A DNA stretch of 32,810 nt from contig JAAAUF010000455.1 of the NCBI GenBank assembly GCA_015499985.1, positions 1-32,810 of the forward strand. Reading direction: 5' to 3'. Every line of letters begins with the position of its first letter. Within the stretch, counting starts at the first letter, position 1. This DNA is from Haplosporangium gracile (taxonomy: Eukaryota; Mortierellomycota; Mortierellomycetes; Mortierellales; Mortierellaceae). Made by a program: the position numbers and the translations under genes. The notes below the pieces were generated by a model. That model was given only the letters and a program-made list of their open reading frames with translations, searched no databases and was not told where the DNA came from. Shown here piece by piece: positions 21,990 through 32,770 of this stretch.

Positions 21990-24900
21990 ATGGTAAGGCA
22001 ATACGTGAAAACGGCAAGTGGTTTTTATCAAGGACGGTGTCGTTAACTTTGTGCCCACTGTTCATGTTGAACTATAATAGGAACAACCAGCAGCAGGTCT
22101 ATTGGTAGGACCTCAGGAGACTCAAGTTACACATATAGAAGAACTTCAGCAACCACCACCACCATCACCACCGCCAATCGTCATGGACGACCAGGAACAC
22201 ACTGTCTCGTTGGTAACGGCAGTGGAGATACCAACCGAGGCGGACGTTGCTACGCCACCGCCTCAGGAGGGCAATCCGATCGTACAAACAGACCTTACAG
22301 TCGAAGTGCCTATCCAACAATCACAACCTGGACCACCTGAGCAACAAATAAACGAAGCACCACAGGAGGACGGAGAAGTCGCTCCGGATGTTGCTCCGGA
22401 TGTTGCTCCGGATGTTGCTCCGGATGTTGCTCCGGTTGTGCCCATCGAACAGGCAGTAGCCGTGGATCAGGAGCAGGCAGTTCAGCCCGTGGAAGCCATC
22501 GTTCAGGAAGCAGCAGTTGATGACATACCAGCGGAACAGGCTGTGGTCGCGGATGCAACTGTGGTCATTGCTGCTGGGGACGAGGCGCCTGCAGCTGATG
22601 CTCTGGCCATCGATGCTCCTGCTGACGATGGACCCGTCGCAAACCCAGACGCTGTGGAAGCGCCAGCAGCAGACGTTCCTGCAGACGGAGAGGCTGCTGA
22701 GGCTGCTGAGGATGCTGAGGATGCAGAGTCAGACGATGATGACGACGAAGATGCCGCAGAAGCAACGCCCGAGGTCTTTCACCGTTGCGATGATGGTATG
22801 CCATCTTTCTTTGATGTTTAAATTTGTGCTACATCTAACTTCTTTGTGTTTAGTGTGTTAATGTTACTCAATCTACTTCTTCACTGCATCGTAGCTGAGT
22901 GGATGACTCGAAAGCACATTCCTCTGAAAGGAGAGCTGGAAGAACGGACATGCGTATATCACGAATGGCGTATTGACGATTGGGCTGGTCTGGACAGACG
23001 TACCACCAGCCCAGAATTCGTCATCGGGGGTTACAGATGGTAGGTACATTTGGTCGGCTTTTCTTTGCCACCATTTTTTTTTTGGTTGAAACTGTAACGC
23101 TTCAATCGCTAAATAAATTTCTCTGCACTCCTATTTCTTTGTAGGCGACTCCTCGTTTTCCCTCGAGGAAACAATACGACCGATCAAGTTGCCGTCTACC
23201 TCGACTCTGCTGAGCCTCAGGGAGATGACAGCTGGCATGTGTGTGCTCAGTTTGCGCTCATCATTTCTAACCCCGATGACCCCACTGTTCATTTCACCAA
23301 CTGTAAGTTCGGCTAAGCACCTGAACTTTCTTTTCACTTGTTTGACGCGCCGGTGTCCTCAGTCGACACGCTCAGAGCTCGCTCGTAAGCTAATGTACTG
23401 TTCTAAATCTCTTTTCTAGCCTCACATCACCGGTTCAACAATGATGAATCCGACTGGGGCTTTACCAAGTTTTTTGCCATCGCGGATCTAGAGCGTGCTC
23501 GGGATTCACGCGGCATTTCCATTCTCAATAATAATCGACTCGTTATCTCGACGTATGTCCGAGTCTACAAAGATCCTACGGGTTTGCTGTGGCAAGAGTC
23601 GAATGGATACGACTCCAAGGCATCCACGGGCTTTGTCGGATTGGAGAATCAAGGCGCCACATGTTACATGAATTCGATGCTCCAGTCGCTTTACTTTACC
23701 AACTACTTCCGCAAGGCGGTGTACGACATTGCCACGGACGAGGAAGAACCCTCGCAATCTGTGGCGCTTGCACTCCAGCATGTTTTTTACCAACTTTCAA
23801 TCAGCACGAAGGCGGTCTCGACGAAGGACTTGACACAGTCGTTCGGGTGGGATGAGGTCGAGAGCTTCCGACAGCACGATGTCCAAGAGTTCAATCGCAT
23901 ACTTCAGGAAAACTTGGAGCAGAAGATGAGGGTAAGAAGCGCCTAGATATATGGTTCAAGTTGGTGGCTTGTTTCGCTAAGAGGCCTTGTATGTTAATTA
24001 TCCACCTCTTTCGGTTTTTGTTTCTAGGGGACTAAGGCTGAAGGGGCGATTCAGTATCTCTTTGGTGGCAAAACAAAGAGTTCTGTCAAGTGTCTGAACG
24101 TGGATTACGAGTCATCTCTCACAGAAACCTTCTGTGGTAAGTGTTGAAAAGAGCTTATATCTTCAAGGAAGGAAGTTCCTAAGAACAAACCTCTAACTCA
24201 TGATATTTGACCATCTTGTAGATATCCAATTGAACGTGAAGGGGTGTGCGACTCTCAGGGACTCATTCGTCGACTACGTGAAAGTGGAGACGTTGGATGG
24301 CGACAACCAGTACTATGCCGAGGATCATGGTCTCCAGGACGCAAAGAAAGGTGTGACATTTGAGTCCCTCCCTCCAGTTCTCCACTTGCATTTGAAGCGC
24401 TTCGAGTACTCTCCTGAGCGGCAGGCAATGGTCAAAATCAACGACAGACACGAATATCCCGAGAAGATTGACTTGGCAGAGTTTGTCACTGATGGGGAGC
24501 AAAAGGAGAAGCTTGGTGAGGATGGGTACAAATACTCAATCTATGGGTAAGGTTTTTATTTGAATTAATATGAAACCTCACTTACGTGTTGTCATTGCCA
24601 CACAGCAACGCGTCTTTATTGACCCTCTAGCGCGTCTCCTCCTCAACCATGTAGAGTTCTTGTTCACTCGGGCGTCATGAACAGGGGACACTACTTTGCG
24701 CTCTTGAAGCCCCAGGCAGATGGCAACTGGTATCGCTTCAACGACGACACTGTCACCCAAGGAACTCTCGCCGACGTCCTGGAGGACAATTACGGCAGCG
24801 GTGACCCTGAGGAGGACACTGAGGCATTGGCTCTCCCCGAACGTCAAGCAAAGAGGCAAAAGCGTGTGACAAACGCATACATGTTGATCTATATCCGAGA

Positions 24901-27299
24901 CTCTGCCGTTGAAGAGATTTTAAAGCCCGTGACAGCGGAAGAAGTCCCCGAGAAGATTCTCAAGCAGCTGGAAGAGGAACGCAAGGCTCAGGAAGCCGAG
25001 AAAAAGGCAAAGGAGGAGGCTTTGCTGTGCTTCGATGCGCGTGTGGTCTCGGACAACGATTTTAGGGCGCACAATGGATTTGATCTATACAACACTGCTT
25101 CAGAAACGACAGGCAAGGCGCTTAGGGTGAAAAAGAAGGATAATTTTGCATCTTTCAAGCGCGCTCTTGCTGAAGATCACGGGATTCCCGAAGACCAATT
25201 GCGTGTCTGGACGCTGGTAAAGCGACAGAACGACACCTTCAGGACAGACGTCCCCATCCCTGACACCGAAGCTATGACTCGTAAGTAATTGTGTGTTTGA
25301 AGGACAGGAAAAATGGTACATAACCTTTTCCTTTCACCGGTTTCAGGTTTAGCATGTACTGACAATTGGAATATGCTTTTGTGAATAGCAATGGAGGCAG
25401 TGCGAGAAAAATACGGAACTCGAACAGCAACGGACTTGAAGTGTTACCTAGAGGTCCCTGAGAGGCCGATTAAGGCTAACAATGGACGAACTTCGTGGTT
25501 CCAGAACGAGACCTACAACGGCAACATCATGATCTTTGTTAAATTTTACGATCCTTTAACGACTACCATGCGGTAAGTTTCATTGTCTGCCGTATCTGTA
25601 TCTTTGTTGGTGACTGAATAATTTTACAATAACTAACCTCCATACTTTTGAACTATAAGGGGACTTGGCAAGTTGTATGTCCACAAGCAAACAGTGGTGG
25701 GTGATATTGTCGGTCGATTGAATGAGATGAAGGGCTTCCCGGCACACACATCTCTAAAGCTGTTTGAGGTAAAAATGCATACTTTGTCTATGTTGCGTAC
25801 ATGTCGTTTGTCAAACAGTCCCGACACTAATATATGCTGTTTCTATCACTCTGCTCACCTTTAGGAAATCAAACCGTCGATGATTGAGCCAATGAAGGTC
25901 AAGCTGACGTTCCACCAGTGCGAGATCCAAGGCGGCGACATCATCGTCTTCCAGAAGGAGCTGACCCAGAAGGAGTACGTGTATTTGGTTATCAGATTTA
26001 TGCGTTCGTTTTGAGATACAATTTTAACCTGCGCCAAGCTAACCGTTTTAACTGTCATTTATTATGAACCTTAATCATATATTTCATAGGACCGAAGAAC
26101 TTGAGCAGCGAAAACTCCGGGCGACCGTGCCACAGTACTTTGATTACATCCACAACCGCCTAATGGTTGAATTCAAGCCCAAGACGGAGAATGATGCTCA
26201 CTTGCCCACGTTCTTGGTTGAGCTCTCCAAGAAGAACACCTACGATGAGATTGCCGCCGTTGCATCTGCAAAGCTGGAGATTGATCCCTTGTTTGTTCAG
26301 TTCACCTCGTCCTCGGTGGGGGGTGTCCCCAAGAAGGTGATTCTCAAGGACACGAAGCTGTCGCTGGAGGAAATTCTTTCTCCAGGCTATGTCCAAGGGA
26401 ACGAGAAGACGACATTGTTTTACCAGAAGCTGGATATGAGCATTGTTGAGCTGGAGACCAAGCGTATGTTCAAGGTCACTTGGCTCAGTCCTACCTTGAA
26501 GAAGGAAGTATGTTGTTGTATTTCAATATTGTGTATGTGACCGAGGATTTTTTGGCGTATTTATTATACGGATAATACCATTAACATTTTGTCTTCTTTA
26601 ATTCTCCATAGTCAACATACGAGATGCTTTTGCCTAAGGCTGGAAGTATTGCTGAGGTCATCGAAGAAATGGAGAAACGCGTGGCGCTGAGCCCTGAGGG
26701 TACTGGCAAGATCCGAATGTTCTCATTATACGAATCCAAAATCCAGAGTGAGTTTGATCGAGACGACCCCAAAAGCGACCACGATGATCAGAACGAATTG
26801 TTTGCGGAGGAGATCCCAAAGGAAGAAGTTGACAAGGCTGAGAATGACAAGCTACTGAGTTGCTTCCATTTCTCAGGAGAATGCACCAAGCAATACGGAA
26901 TTCCTTTCAAGATTGTGGTCAAGGAAGGTGAATTGTTTTCGGAGACCAAGGTTCGTATCCGGGCACGTCTCGGAATGGACGAGGAGGAGTTTGAGAAGGT
27001 CAAGTTTGTCATCTATGACAGCAGCGATCGAATCACGCCCGTCAAGCTTGGTGAGTGAAAGCTGGTTTGTTCAGTTCTATTTTTTTTTATTAACTTATTG
27101 TCATTATTTTTTGCACAGAAATTGTTTACTAATTGTGTCGTTTTTTGTTCATAACATGCTCGTTTTAGATGACAAGCTGTCGGAGGCAACCATCACGGAG
27201 AACGAGTCATTGGGACTTGACCACGCGGAAAAGAAGGAAAAGCCCAAACCACAGCCTGCAAACCCTGAGACGGAGACTCCCATTACCATTAGCGGCTAA
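21990..27299 (+). CDS. UBP15: ubiquitin carboxyl-terminal hydrolase USP7/Ubp15 (MATH-USP-UBL)
   Basis: Deubiquitinase of the USP7/HAUSP family. Fifteen coding exons join in phase to 1,327 residues: 21990-21992, 22081-22795, 22895-23039, 23145-23302, 23420-23931, 24028-24136, 24222-24546, 24655-25280, 25389-25572, 25660-25768, 25865-25974, 26090-26507, 26612-27050, 27169-27299 (the last stops at TAA); I count 14 listed segments. The first coding exon is only the ATG. Residues 2-240 are an acidic, Pro/Ala/Val-rich extension with a VAPD repeat. A MATH/TRAF domain follows (YHEWRIDDWAGLDRR ... PEFVIGGYRW ... ESDWGFTKF). The USP core has Cys422 (NQGATCYMNSMLQ), FGWDEVESFRQHDVQE, His668 (HSGVMNRGHYFALL) and Asn685 (WYRFNDDTV). 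The C-terminal half is the set of ubiquitin-like HUBL domains (GDIIVFQKE, YFDYIHNRLMVEF, FGIPF-like YGIPFKIVV). Human USP7 has 1,102 residues; the extra length is mainly N-terminal. The human protein's final activating tail is replaced here by a Lys/Pro-rich end. Confidence 0.97.
22381..22440 (+). repeat. 12-base tandem repeat encoding VAPD
   Basis: Four exact copies of GCTCCGGATGTT start at 22381, 22393, 22405 and 22417, followed by a fifth diverged copy at 22429. The unit keeps the frame and encodes A-P-D-V in the acidic extension of the USP7 orthologue. The exact identity of the copies suggests recent slippage; copy number may vary between strains. Confidence 0.95.
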
Positions 27300-27755
27300 C
27301 CGCTACAATAGCATGTACAGACACATACAAAGCAAATTAAAATCGGATACTTTGAAGAGACAAACCTTTATGAACTACAAATTTAAAGGAGAAAAGTTAT
27401 CCAAAGGCGAGAGGCATAGGTGCGACGAATGACGGTCCGTAAAACTTCGAGGCAGGTTTGGGTGTTAAGAGCAAGAGAGAGGGAAAAAGAAAGTTGTGCT
27501 TGACACATGAAGGCTTTCTCTGTGAGCTGCTGTGCCCTACGAGCTGAAGGAAATACGATCAACAAGCTACCCTGCCGGATCTCCTTCAAAGTGACTACTG
27601 CTATGCCCTGGTCAAGTTGTAGGTCCATCACCGCTTCTACTGGTATCGAGGGGTAAAATAGCAGCTTAAATTGCACTCGACTAGCAGCGTTTAACTTAAA
27701 CTCCATTGCAGCAAAAGACTACAATAGAACTTTCAAATGACTTGAATGAAGTAGG
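27300..27755. other. gap between USP7 and the kinase pseudogene
   Basis: This holds the USP7 3' region. On the minus strand a 107-codon frame opens with ATG at 27706 and stops at 27383. Its middle (VQFKLLFYPSIPVEAVMDL) has protein-like composition, but I recognise no family and there is no visible intron signal or promoter, so I do not call it a gene. Confidence 0.3.
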
Positions 27756-28530
27756 AGACAATGGGTTGAGATGGAGAAGTCGGTTCTTCTGGCCAATGAT
27801 TACGAAAACAATGTTTCGTTTGTCAACGCCTTTCAGCAGGAAGGAGAGAGCCTCATGGTGATTGATCTCTGCCCATTCGGAGTAAGCGCTCATGTTCACA
27901 ACCCCTGTCTAATGCATTGTCTACTGTTCTTGAACACGTCGTTTTTTTGTTTTTACCTCAGCCTAATTCTTTGCGCTTCTTTTTTTCACCTTGATTTTCA
28001 TATTTGAATAGATCCTAGAAGAGGTCATGAGGAGAAGAGGCCGCTGGTCATGAGAATGATGTTAAGTGGCTGGGACGTTAGCTCATCGAGGGTATCGTCC
28101 ACCTTCACGGCATGGGATTTTTTCACAGGGATCTTAGGCCTGAAAATATCCTGTTCGGTGAGGACATGGTCCTGACAGTGGCCGATTTTGGCCTCGCTGT
28201 CTACTATGGTCACAACCACAGATAATAAGTGACACAAGCATATCATCATTAAAACGAAAGGAACATTTCCAACGCATGGATGAAAATCTAACCTTTGGCA
28301 TATCTCATTGAACATGTCTTTGTCATTAGTAGCATCCGCGGAATCTACTGATTGTTCCCTCCTGAGTTGGCGAGGAAGGAGTGACACCCGACTAAGATGG
28401 GTACGTAGAGGAAGGGAGGAGAGTAAGTGCTCTGTTGTACTTTATTTTGTAAAGCGGCAAGCCGAACTTCGACGAGGCGTATTGGAAACCAAAAGCTACG
28501 GATGTAATGTATCCTTGTGATATGCTTGTT
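27756..28530 (+). pseudogene. decayed protein kinase gene
   Basis: Kinase landmarks appear in order but in broken frames. RRQWVEMEKSVLLANDYEN then VSFVNAFQQEGESLMVIDL (27756-27870) corresponds to the alphaC-to-hinge part. A kept donor GTAAGC and an acceptor TTGAATAG bound an intron (about 27881-28011). ILEEVMRRRGRWS (28012-28050) is followed by a frame change, then ENDVKWLGR, a TAG stop, and [18 protein letters not shown] leading to [10 protein letters not shown] and [10 protein letters not shown] (catalytic loop HRD and DFG, about 28081-28220), then TAA. Further on, GIY-stop-LFPPELARKE (28338-28381) looks like the APE region, and GKPNFDEAYWKPKATDVM (28455-28508) like a C-lobe piece. No glycine-rich loop or VAIK lysine is found upstream. 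At least one frameshift and three stops make an active kinase very unlikely. The kept intron signals argue for decay of a DNA-level copy, not a retrocopy. Confidence 0.78.
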
Positions 28531-29764
28531 TTTTTTTATAATTAAACTATGATGCTAGATTCTTGTTTAATTTTTTTCGTAAACCGTTTAATGAAATATT
28601 ACCGGCGTCTGAATCCCTTCCTCATCACCTATCTTCAGCCCCACTGTGTACCTGAAATTGTCATTTCGACGAGTCTTTAATGGTTGGATAAGCTACTATT
28701 TTTTTATTACTTGAAAAGGCGACGCGACGCGACAAACGCGCGTCTTCCAAATAAAGAAATAATCCATCACTCTGTGTTATGTTTCAGACGGTTATGAGCT
28801 GTGCTTGGTTTGAAAAAAGTTGCGTGTTTGCTTTTTTTTTTTTGGAATTTTCACCTACGAACAATTTTCGTTGGCTGTAACATCTGTACTGGTGGTTGTA
28901 GGGGCAGAATTGTCCTTCCAAAAATAGCACTCCAAACCTACGGGAAGGAGGGAGAAGGGAGGGAGTGGCAAGAGAAATGAACAACCCCCTTCACAATTGC
29001 ATTTTTTTTCTGTTCATTTATCTTACTCTTGGCCTTGCCACAAACGGAGACACAATTAGTAACGCCCAATTATCCTATCACAACTGTTCGCATGCACTCC
29101 ATATTGCTCCTCTTCCTGTGTAAAGTCCTGTCTGTATGCCTAATGCATCATATCTCTCCAGTAGCCCGAATGCAGAGACAACGCGTATCTTGCTGACCTG
29201 GAGATGCGACACGTGCGTCAAGGGCCTTCTTTCACTTGGGACGTTTGCCAGCAGCACATAGGCGGGCTGAAAAGGGAAACAAGGAGGTGCAAAGGATGTG
29301 CCGGGAATCTTTTTTTTGCCTTCTCTTCCCTATCGATACTAGAAGGGAGGGAAGAGAAGGAGAGAGGCAGCTAGGAGGAGGGGACTGATGAAAAAAGGGC
29401 AAGGGTGAAGAGTAAGAGACAGCCGGAGGAAAAGGATTGAGGTAGGGGGATGGGGAGAATAGGAGAGGGGGGGCATCATTTTTCCTTTATTCTTTAATTG
29501 GATGGTAAGGCGTGTATTCTTGCTGGCTGGATGACTAGAAGTTGTTGTGGCAATGAAATGGGCATCAGGAATGGATCCGACCTGGTTGTTCAATTGCATT
29601 TCGTTATCTCTCTGCCTTTATGTTTCCACATTCCCTTCATTTTTTCCATCCTTCTCACTCATTCTCTTTGTTACTCTGCCTACTTCTCTTTTCCTTCCTT
29701 TCTTTGTACCTTTGTACTACTATCACCATCCTGCTTAATCCATAATCCAACAGCGTAACAAATA
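28531..29764. other. intergenic region, no gene recognised
   Basis: About 1.2 kb between the kinase remnant and the next gene. The plus strand at 29610-29755 is a T/C-rich leader for the downstream gene. 29335-29475 is a strongly G/A-rich block. Frames found here are translated low-complexity DNA. I see no RNA gene or repeat family I can support. Confidence 0.4.
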
Positions 29765-30643
29765 ATGAAGACAATAACAATAGGAAGATCGCCACGGCGG
29801 ATATCTCTTCGCATGATCCTAATCACCTTCGCACTTTTCATAACACTCTTCATCATCCCCGCTCACGCCCAAGACGAAGACGACGATTCTTCCTCTTCCA
29901 TAACAACCGACGATCCAACCCCCGCTCCTCCTCCACCAGAAACCCAACTATCTCCTCCACCTTCACCCGACATCACCCCCGATGCACCAGCAGCACCGGC
30001 ACCAGCACCTAAAAAGACAGAACCGCCCATAAGCCTCCCCTCAGTCCTCTACGTTCCACCCGAATCCTTCAACATTAACAACGACGCCCTCGAACCCACC
30101 TTCCCCACTGGCTCAGAATCCTGTCAAAAATGCAAATATTTTTACCCAAAACTCAAAGAATGCAACCAGATAGCCAACCAAACTCTTGCCCTCCTCCCGC
30201 GCCTCGTCCCAGCCGGCAATGATACTACAATTCTCGTCTACCCTAACTCTACCGCTACCAACGGCACCAGCACGGACACAACAGGAACACCGACGGGCCC
30301 ACCGTCAACATTCACAACATTGATGCCGTTCCTGCAATGCATCTGTCCGAACCAAGGTCTAGCCGCGACAAGGGTCTGTATGACCTGCTTCCGGGTCTCG
30401 AACCAGCGTAACTTCTTGGACCAGTTGGCCTTGCAGAATGTCAGTAATTCCTTGTCGGCGTTCCAGGAGGCTTGTCAGGACTCGAATGATGGGACTGTGG
30501 TCCCGCCTGCCGGGACCAAAGGTCAAAGCGCCAGCTCTGCTCTGCCGTCGTTCATGAGGACGGGGTCTTCTTGGATGGAGGTCTGGATAATGACTGTCTT
30601 GAGCGTCGTTGTCGTCTCCTTTTCTTTCGCCTTGTCCACCTAG
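29765..30643 (+). CDS. secreted cysteine-containing protein with GPI-type tail
   Basis: Single exon, 292 residues. A basic n-region (RSPRRISLR) and hydrophobic core (about residues 17-33) end at AHA-QDE, a good signal-peptidase site. M17 could be an alternative start. Residues 36-90 are an acidic then Pro/Ala-rich linker. The folded part has eight cysteines: C120, C123, C133, C192, C194, C205, C208 and C237, in the pattern CxxC...C...CxC...CxxC...C. Asn-x-Thr/Ser sites (for example NQT, NDT, NST, NGT, NVS) suggest N-glycosylation. The C-terminal hydrophobic stretch (about 272-290, VWIMTVLSVVVVSFSFAL) after a Ser/Gly-rich segment fits a GPI signal. I do not recognise a named family; a cell-wall or surface protein is inferred. 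The A/C-rich 5' part and G-rich 3' part of the gene differ in codon style. Confidence 0.86.
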   Translation: MKTITIGRSPRRISLRMILITFALFITLFIIPAHAQDEDDDSSSSITTDDPTPAPPPPETQLSPPPSPDITPDAPAAPAPAPKKTEPPISLPSVLYVPPESFNINNDALEPTFPTGSESCQKCKYFYPKLKECNQIANQTLALLPRLVPAGNDTTILVYPNSTATNGTSTDTTGTPTGPPSTFTTLMPFLQCICPNQGLAATRVCMTCFRVSNQRNFLDQLALQNVSNSLSAFQEACQDSNDGTVVPPAGTKGQSASSALPSFMRTGSSWMEVWIMTVLSVVVVSFSFALST

Positions 30644-30980
30644 TTTATTTTGCTTCTCTCCTTTTATTTCGTTGCTGCACTTGTCTTGACTCAGTCAGCA
30701 TTCCAAAGATAACAATACGCTCTATCACACCTTACATCGCATTTAATATTTAACGCGAATACACATCGCAACAACGAACAACAAGAACTAAAGTGAGAGA
30801 AAGGGTTGCATATTATGTACATTTTTTTTTAATTTATTTGCTGAGCATGCTAGAGTACAAAACAAAGAGGGGCATACCATGCCATGTCCTTCTACTTTTT
30901 TTTTCTCCTCAATGTTGGTTGGGGGGAGTGGGTGGGGGTGGTGTATATGTTGACGAATCCTGATCCAGCAGATCCAAAAT
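30644..30980. other. convergent 3' region between the GPI-type gene and FOX2
   Basis: A 337-base stretch between facing stops. A minus-strand AATAAA signal (TTTATT at 30833-30838) fits the FOX2 transcript end. A G-rich run with GGGGTGG-type units lies at about 30919-30941. No gene was recognised. Confidence 0.45.
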
Positions 30981-32506
30981 TTACAGCTTGGACTTGGCGG
31001 GGGCGTTCTTCAAGGCCTCACCCTGGAGCTCGACAGCGGCGTTGGAGATGACGATGGCATCACGCTCGACAGCACGGACCTGGAAGAGGACCTTGTTGCC
31101 CTCGCGCCACATGGAGGTCTCGAGAGTCTCGCCGGGGTTGACAGTCTTGGCGAAGCGGACCTTGATGTTCTTGAACTGGGTGGCATCGTTGTTGCAGTAG
31201 GTGTTGAAGATGTGCTTACCAGCAACACCGAACGAGCAGAGACCGTGGAGGATTGGGACATCGAAGCCACCGACGGCAGCCATCTCGGGGTCGATGTGGA
31301 GGGGGTTCCAGTCACCCGAGAGACGGTAGAGAGCAGCCTGATCCTCGGAGGTCTTCTCCTGGACAACAAAGTCGGGCTTGCGGGCGGGGATCTGGTTGGT
31401 AGCGGTGGCAGCACCACGGTCAGTTCCGTCCTTCTTGCCTCCGAATCCACCGGAGCCACGGATGAACATGGTGAACTCGTTGACGCAGATATCGTTGCCC
31501 TCCTCGTCGGTAGTCTTGACTCCGATGGTGACGACACAGCCCTTGCCCTTATCGAGGATATCGACGACGTAGGGGGTCGAGGTCAACTTGCCGCTAGTAG
31601 GGAAGGGACGGATGATCTCGAGGTACTGCTCACCGTGAAGGAGCATCATGGGGTTGAACGAGGGAAGGATGTCGCCAAAGGGAACAGCGTTCATGGCGGT
31701 GAAGGAGGGGATGACGCCAAAGGTGGGGACGGCGCCAAAGGCCTCGTTGTTCTCGTAGACGAGGTGGAGATCAGTGCGCTTGGCACCAATACCGAGGTTG
31801 TAGAGGATGACGTCGCGCTCAGAGTACTCAAAGGCCTCCGAGGCGAACTCGAGCGACTTGGCGGCCTCAACATCGACCTTGCCATCGGCAGAGAGGACCT
31901 GGGGGCGTTCACCGGAAGCGCCAGCGACGTTCTCAAAGTTGGCCATGATGCCCTCCATGGACTCGGCGGTGGAAGTGGGGTGGGTGGTGCGGCCGTCCTC
32001 AAAGTCGGTGATCTTGGCCCACTGCTCGGAGATGTGCTCGGGCAAGAGGGTCTTGTCGATGGGGAAGCCGTGGCCTCCGGTACGCTCCCAGCGGAGCTTG
32101 CCGACGAAACCGGCACCGACCTCGAAGATGGAGCCGCTCTCGGTGGTGTCCTCGTGGCAGAGGTACTCGACCAAGGGAGTGACCATCTCGGGCTTCAAGG
32201 AGGCGAGCATGTCTGGGGGGAGAACGGTCTCGGTCATGCGAGAGGCGGCCATGGGGGCGATAACGTTGCAGTGAATGTTGTCCCTCTTTCCCTCGAGAGC
32301 CAAGGTTTGGGTCAAACCGACCAAAGCGAGCTTGGCAGCCGAGTAGTTAGCCTGACCTGTTGATTGTATATGATAAATGAAAGGTGATGCTGTTAGTCTT
32401 TGATTCCTTTTGCATACTGTAGGTATCAATTGTAACTGCCATTAGCCTTGAGAGAAGATGTCGATCGCGGACTTACCAAAGTTTCCGTAGAGACCGGCAG
32501 CAGAGG
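30981..32506 (-). CDS. FOX2: peroxisomal multifunctional enzyme type 2 (3' part): SDR end plus enoyl-CoA hydratase 2
   Basis: Multifunctional beta-oxidation enzyme: (3R)-hydroxyacyl-CoA dehydrogenase plus 2-enoyl-CoA hydratase 2, in peroxisomes. Two exons are visible, 32506-32477 (30 bases) and 32356-30981, giving 467 codons of the C-terminal part; the 5' exons lie beyond the window. The SDR active-site YxxxK is present as NYSAAK in SAAGLYGNFGQANYSAAK, followed by NVIAPMAASRMTE. The hydratase 2 hot-dog signature is YRLSGDWNPLHIDPEMA, with GFDVPILHGLCSFG after it. The protein ends in SKL, a perfect PTS1 peroxisome signal. Typical fungal Fox2 has two SDR domains before the hydratase (about 900 residues), so at least half is missing here. 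The frame is unbroken, and C-ending codons dominate, suggesting high expression. Confidence 0.96.
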
Positions 32507-32716
32507 CTACCAATGCGCAAGTGCAAAAGAGGGGGCGGGAGAAAAAAGAAAGAAAAAAGTGACAAAAAAGCGTTGGTGAGTGAGAGCAATCATGTGAGAG
32601 GAAAATCATAATGCGTTTCATGCGAGAATCCCACTCCAGTCCAGACTAGTCCCGTCCCTTGGTGGTGCAATCGTCGTTTTGTAACTCCCACACTCCTTGC
32701 TTTTGCTGCTGTCTGC

Positions 32717-32770
32717 TGCTGTTGTTGCTGTTGTTTTTGTTACTGTTGTTGTTGTTGTTGTTGTTGTTGC

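Noticed and set aside
27383..27706. Minus-strand 107-codon frame with ATG
   Set aside because: Protein-like in places but no recognised family, and no expression signals; left as a note in the gap entry.
28025..28387. Minus-strand open frame of 120 codons
   Set aside because: It is antisense to the kinase remnant, whose HRD and DFG motifs read on the plus strand.
31212..32363. Plus-strand open frame of 383 codons rich in Gly, Val and Asp
   Set aside because: It is the antisense shadow of FOX2, whose hydratase motif and SKL end are unmistakable on the minus strand; C-ending codon bias keeps the opposite frame open.
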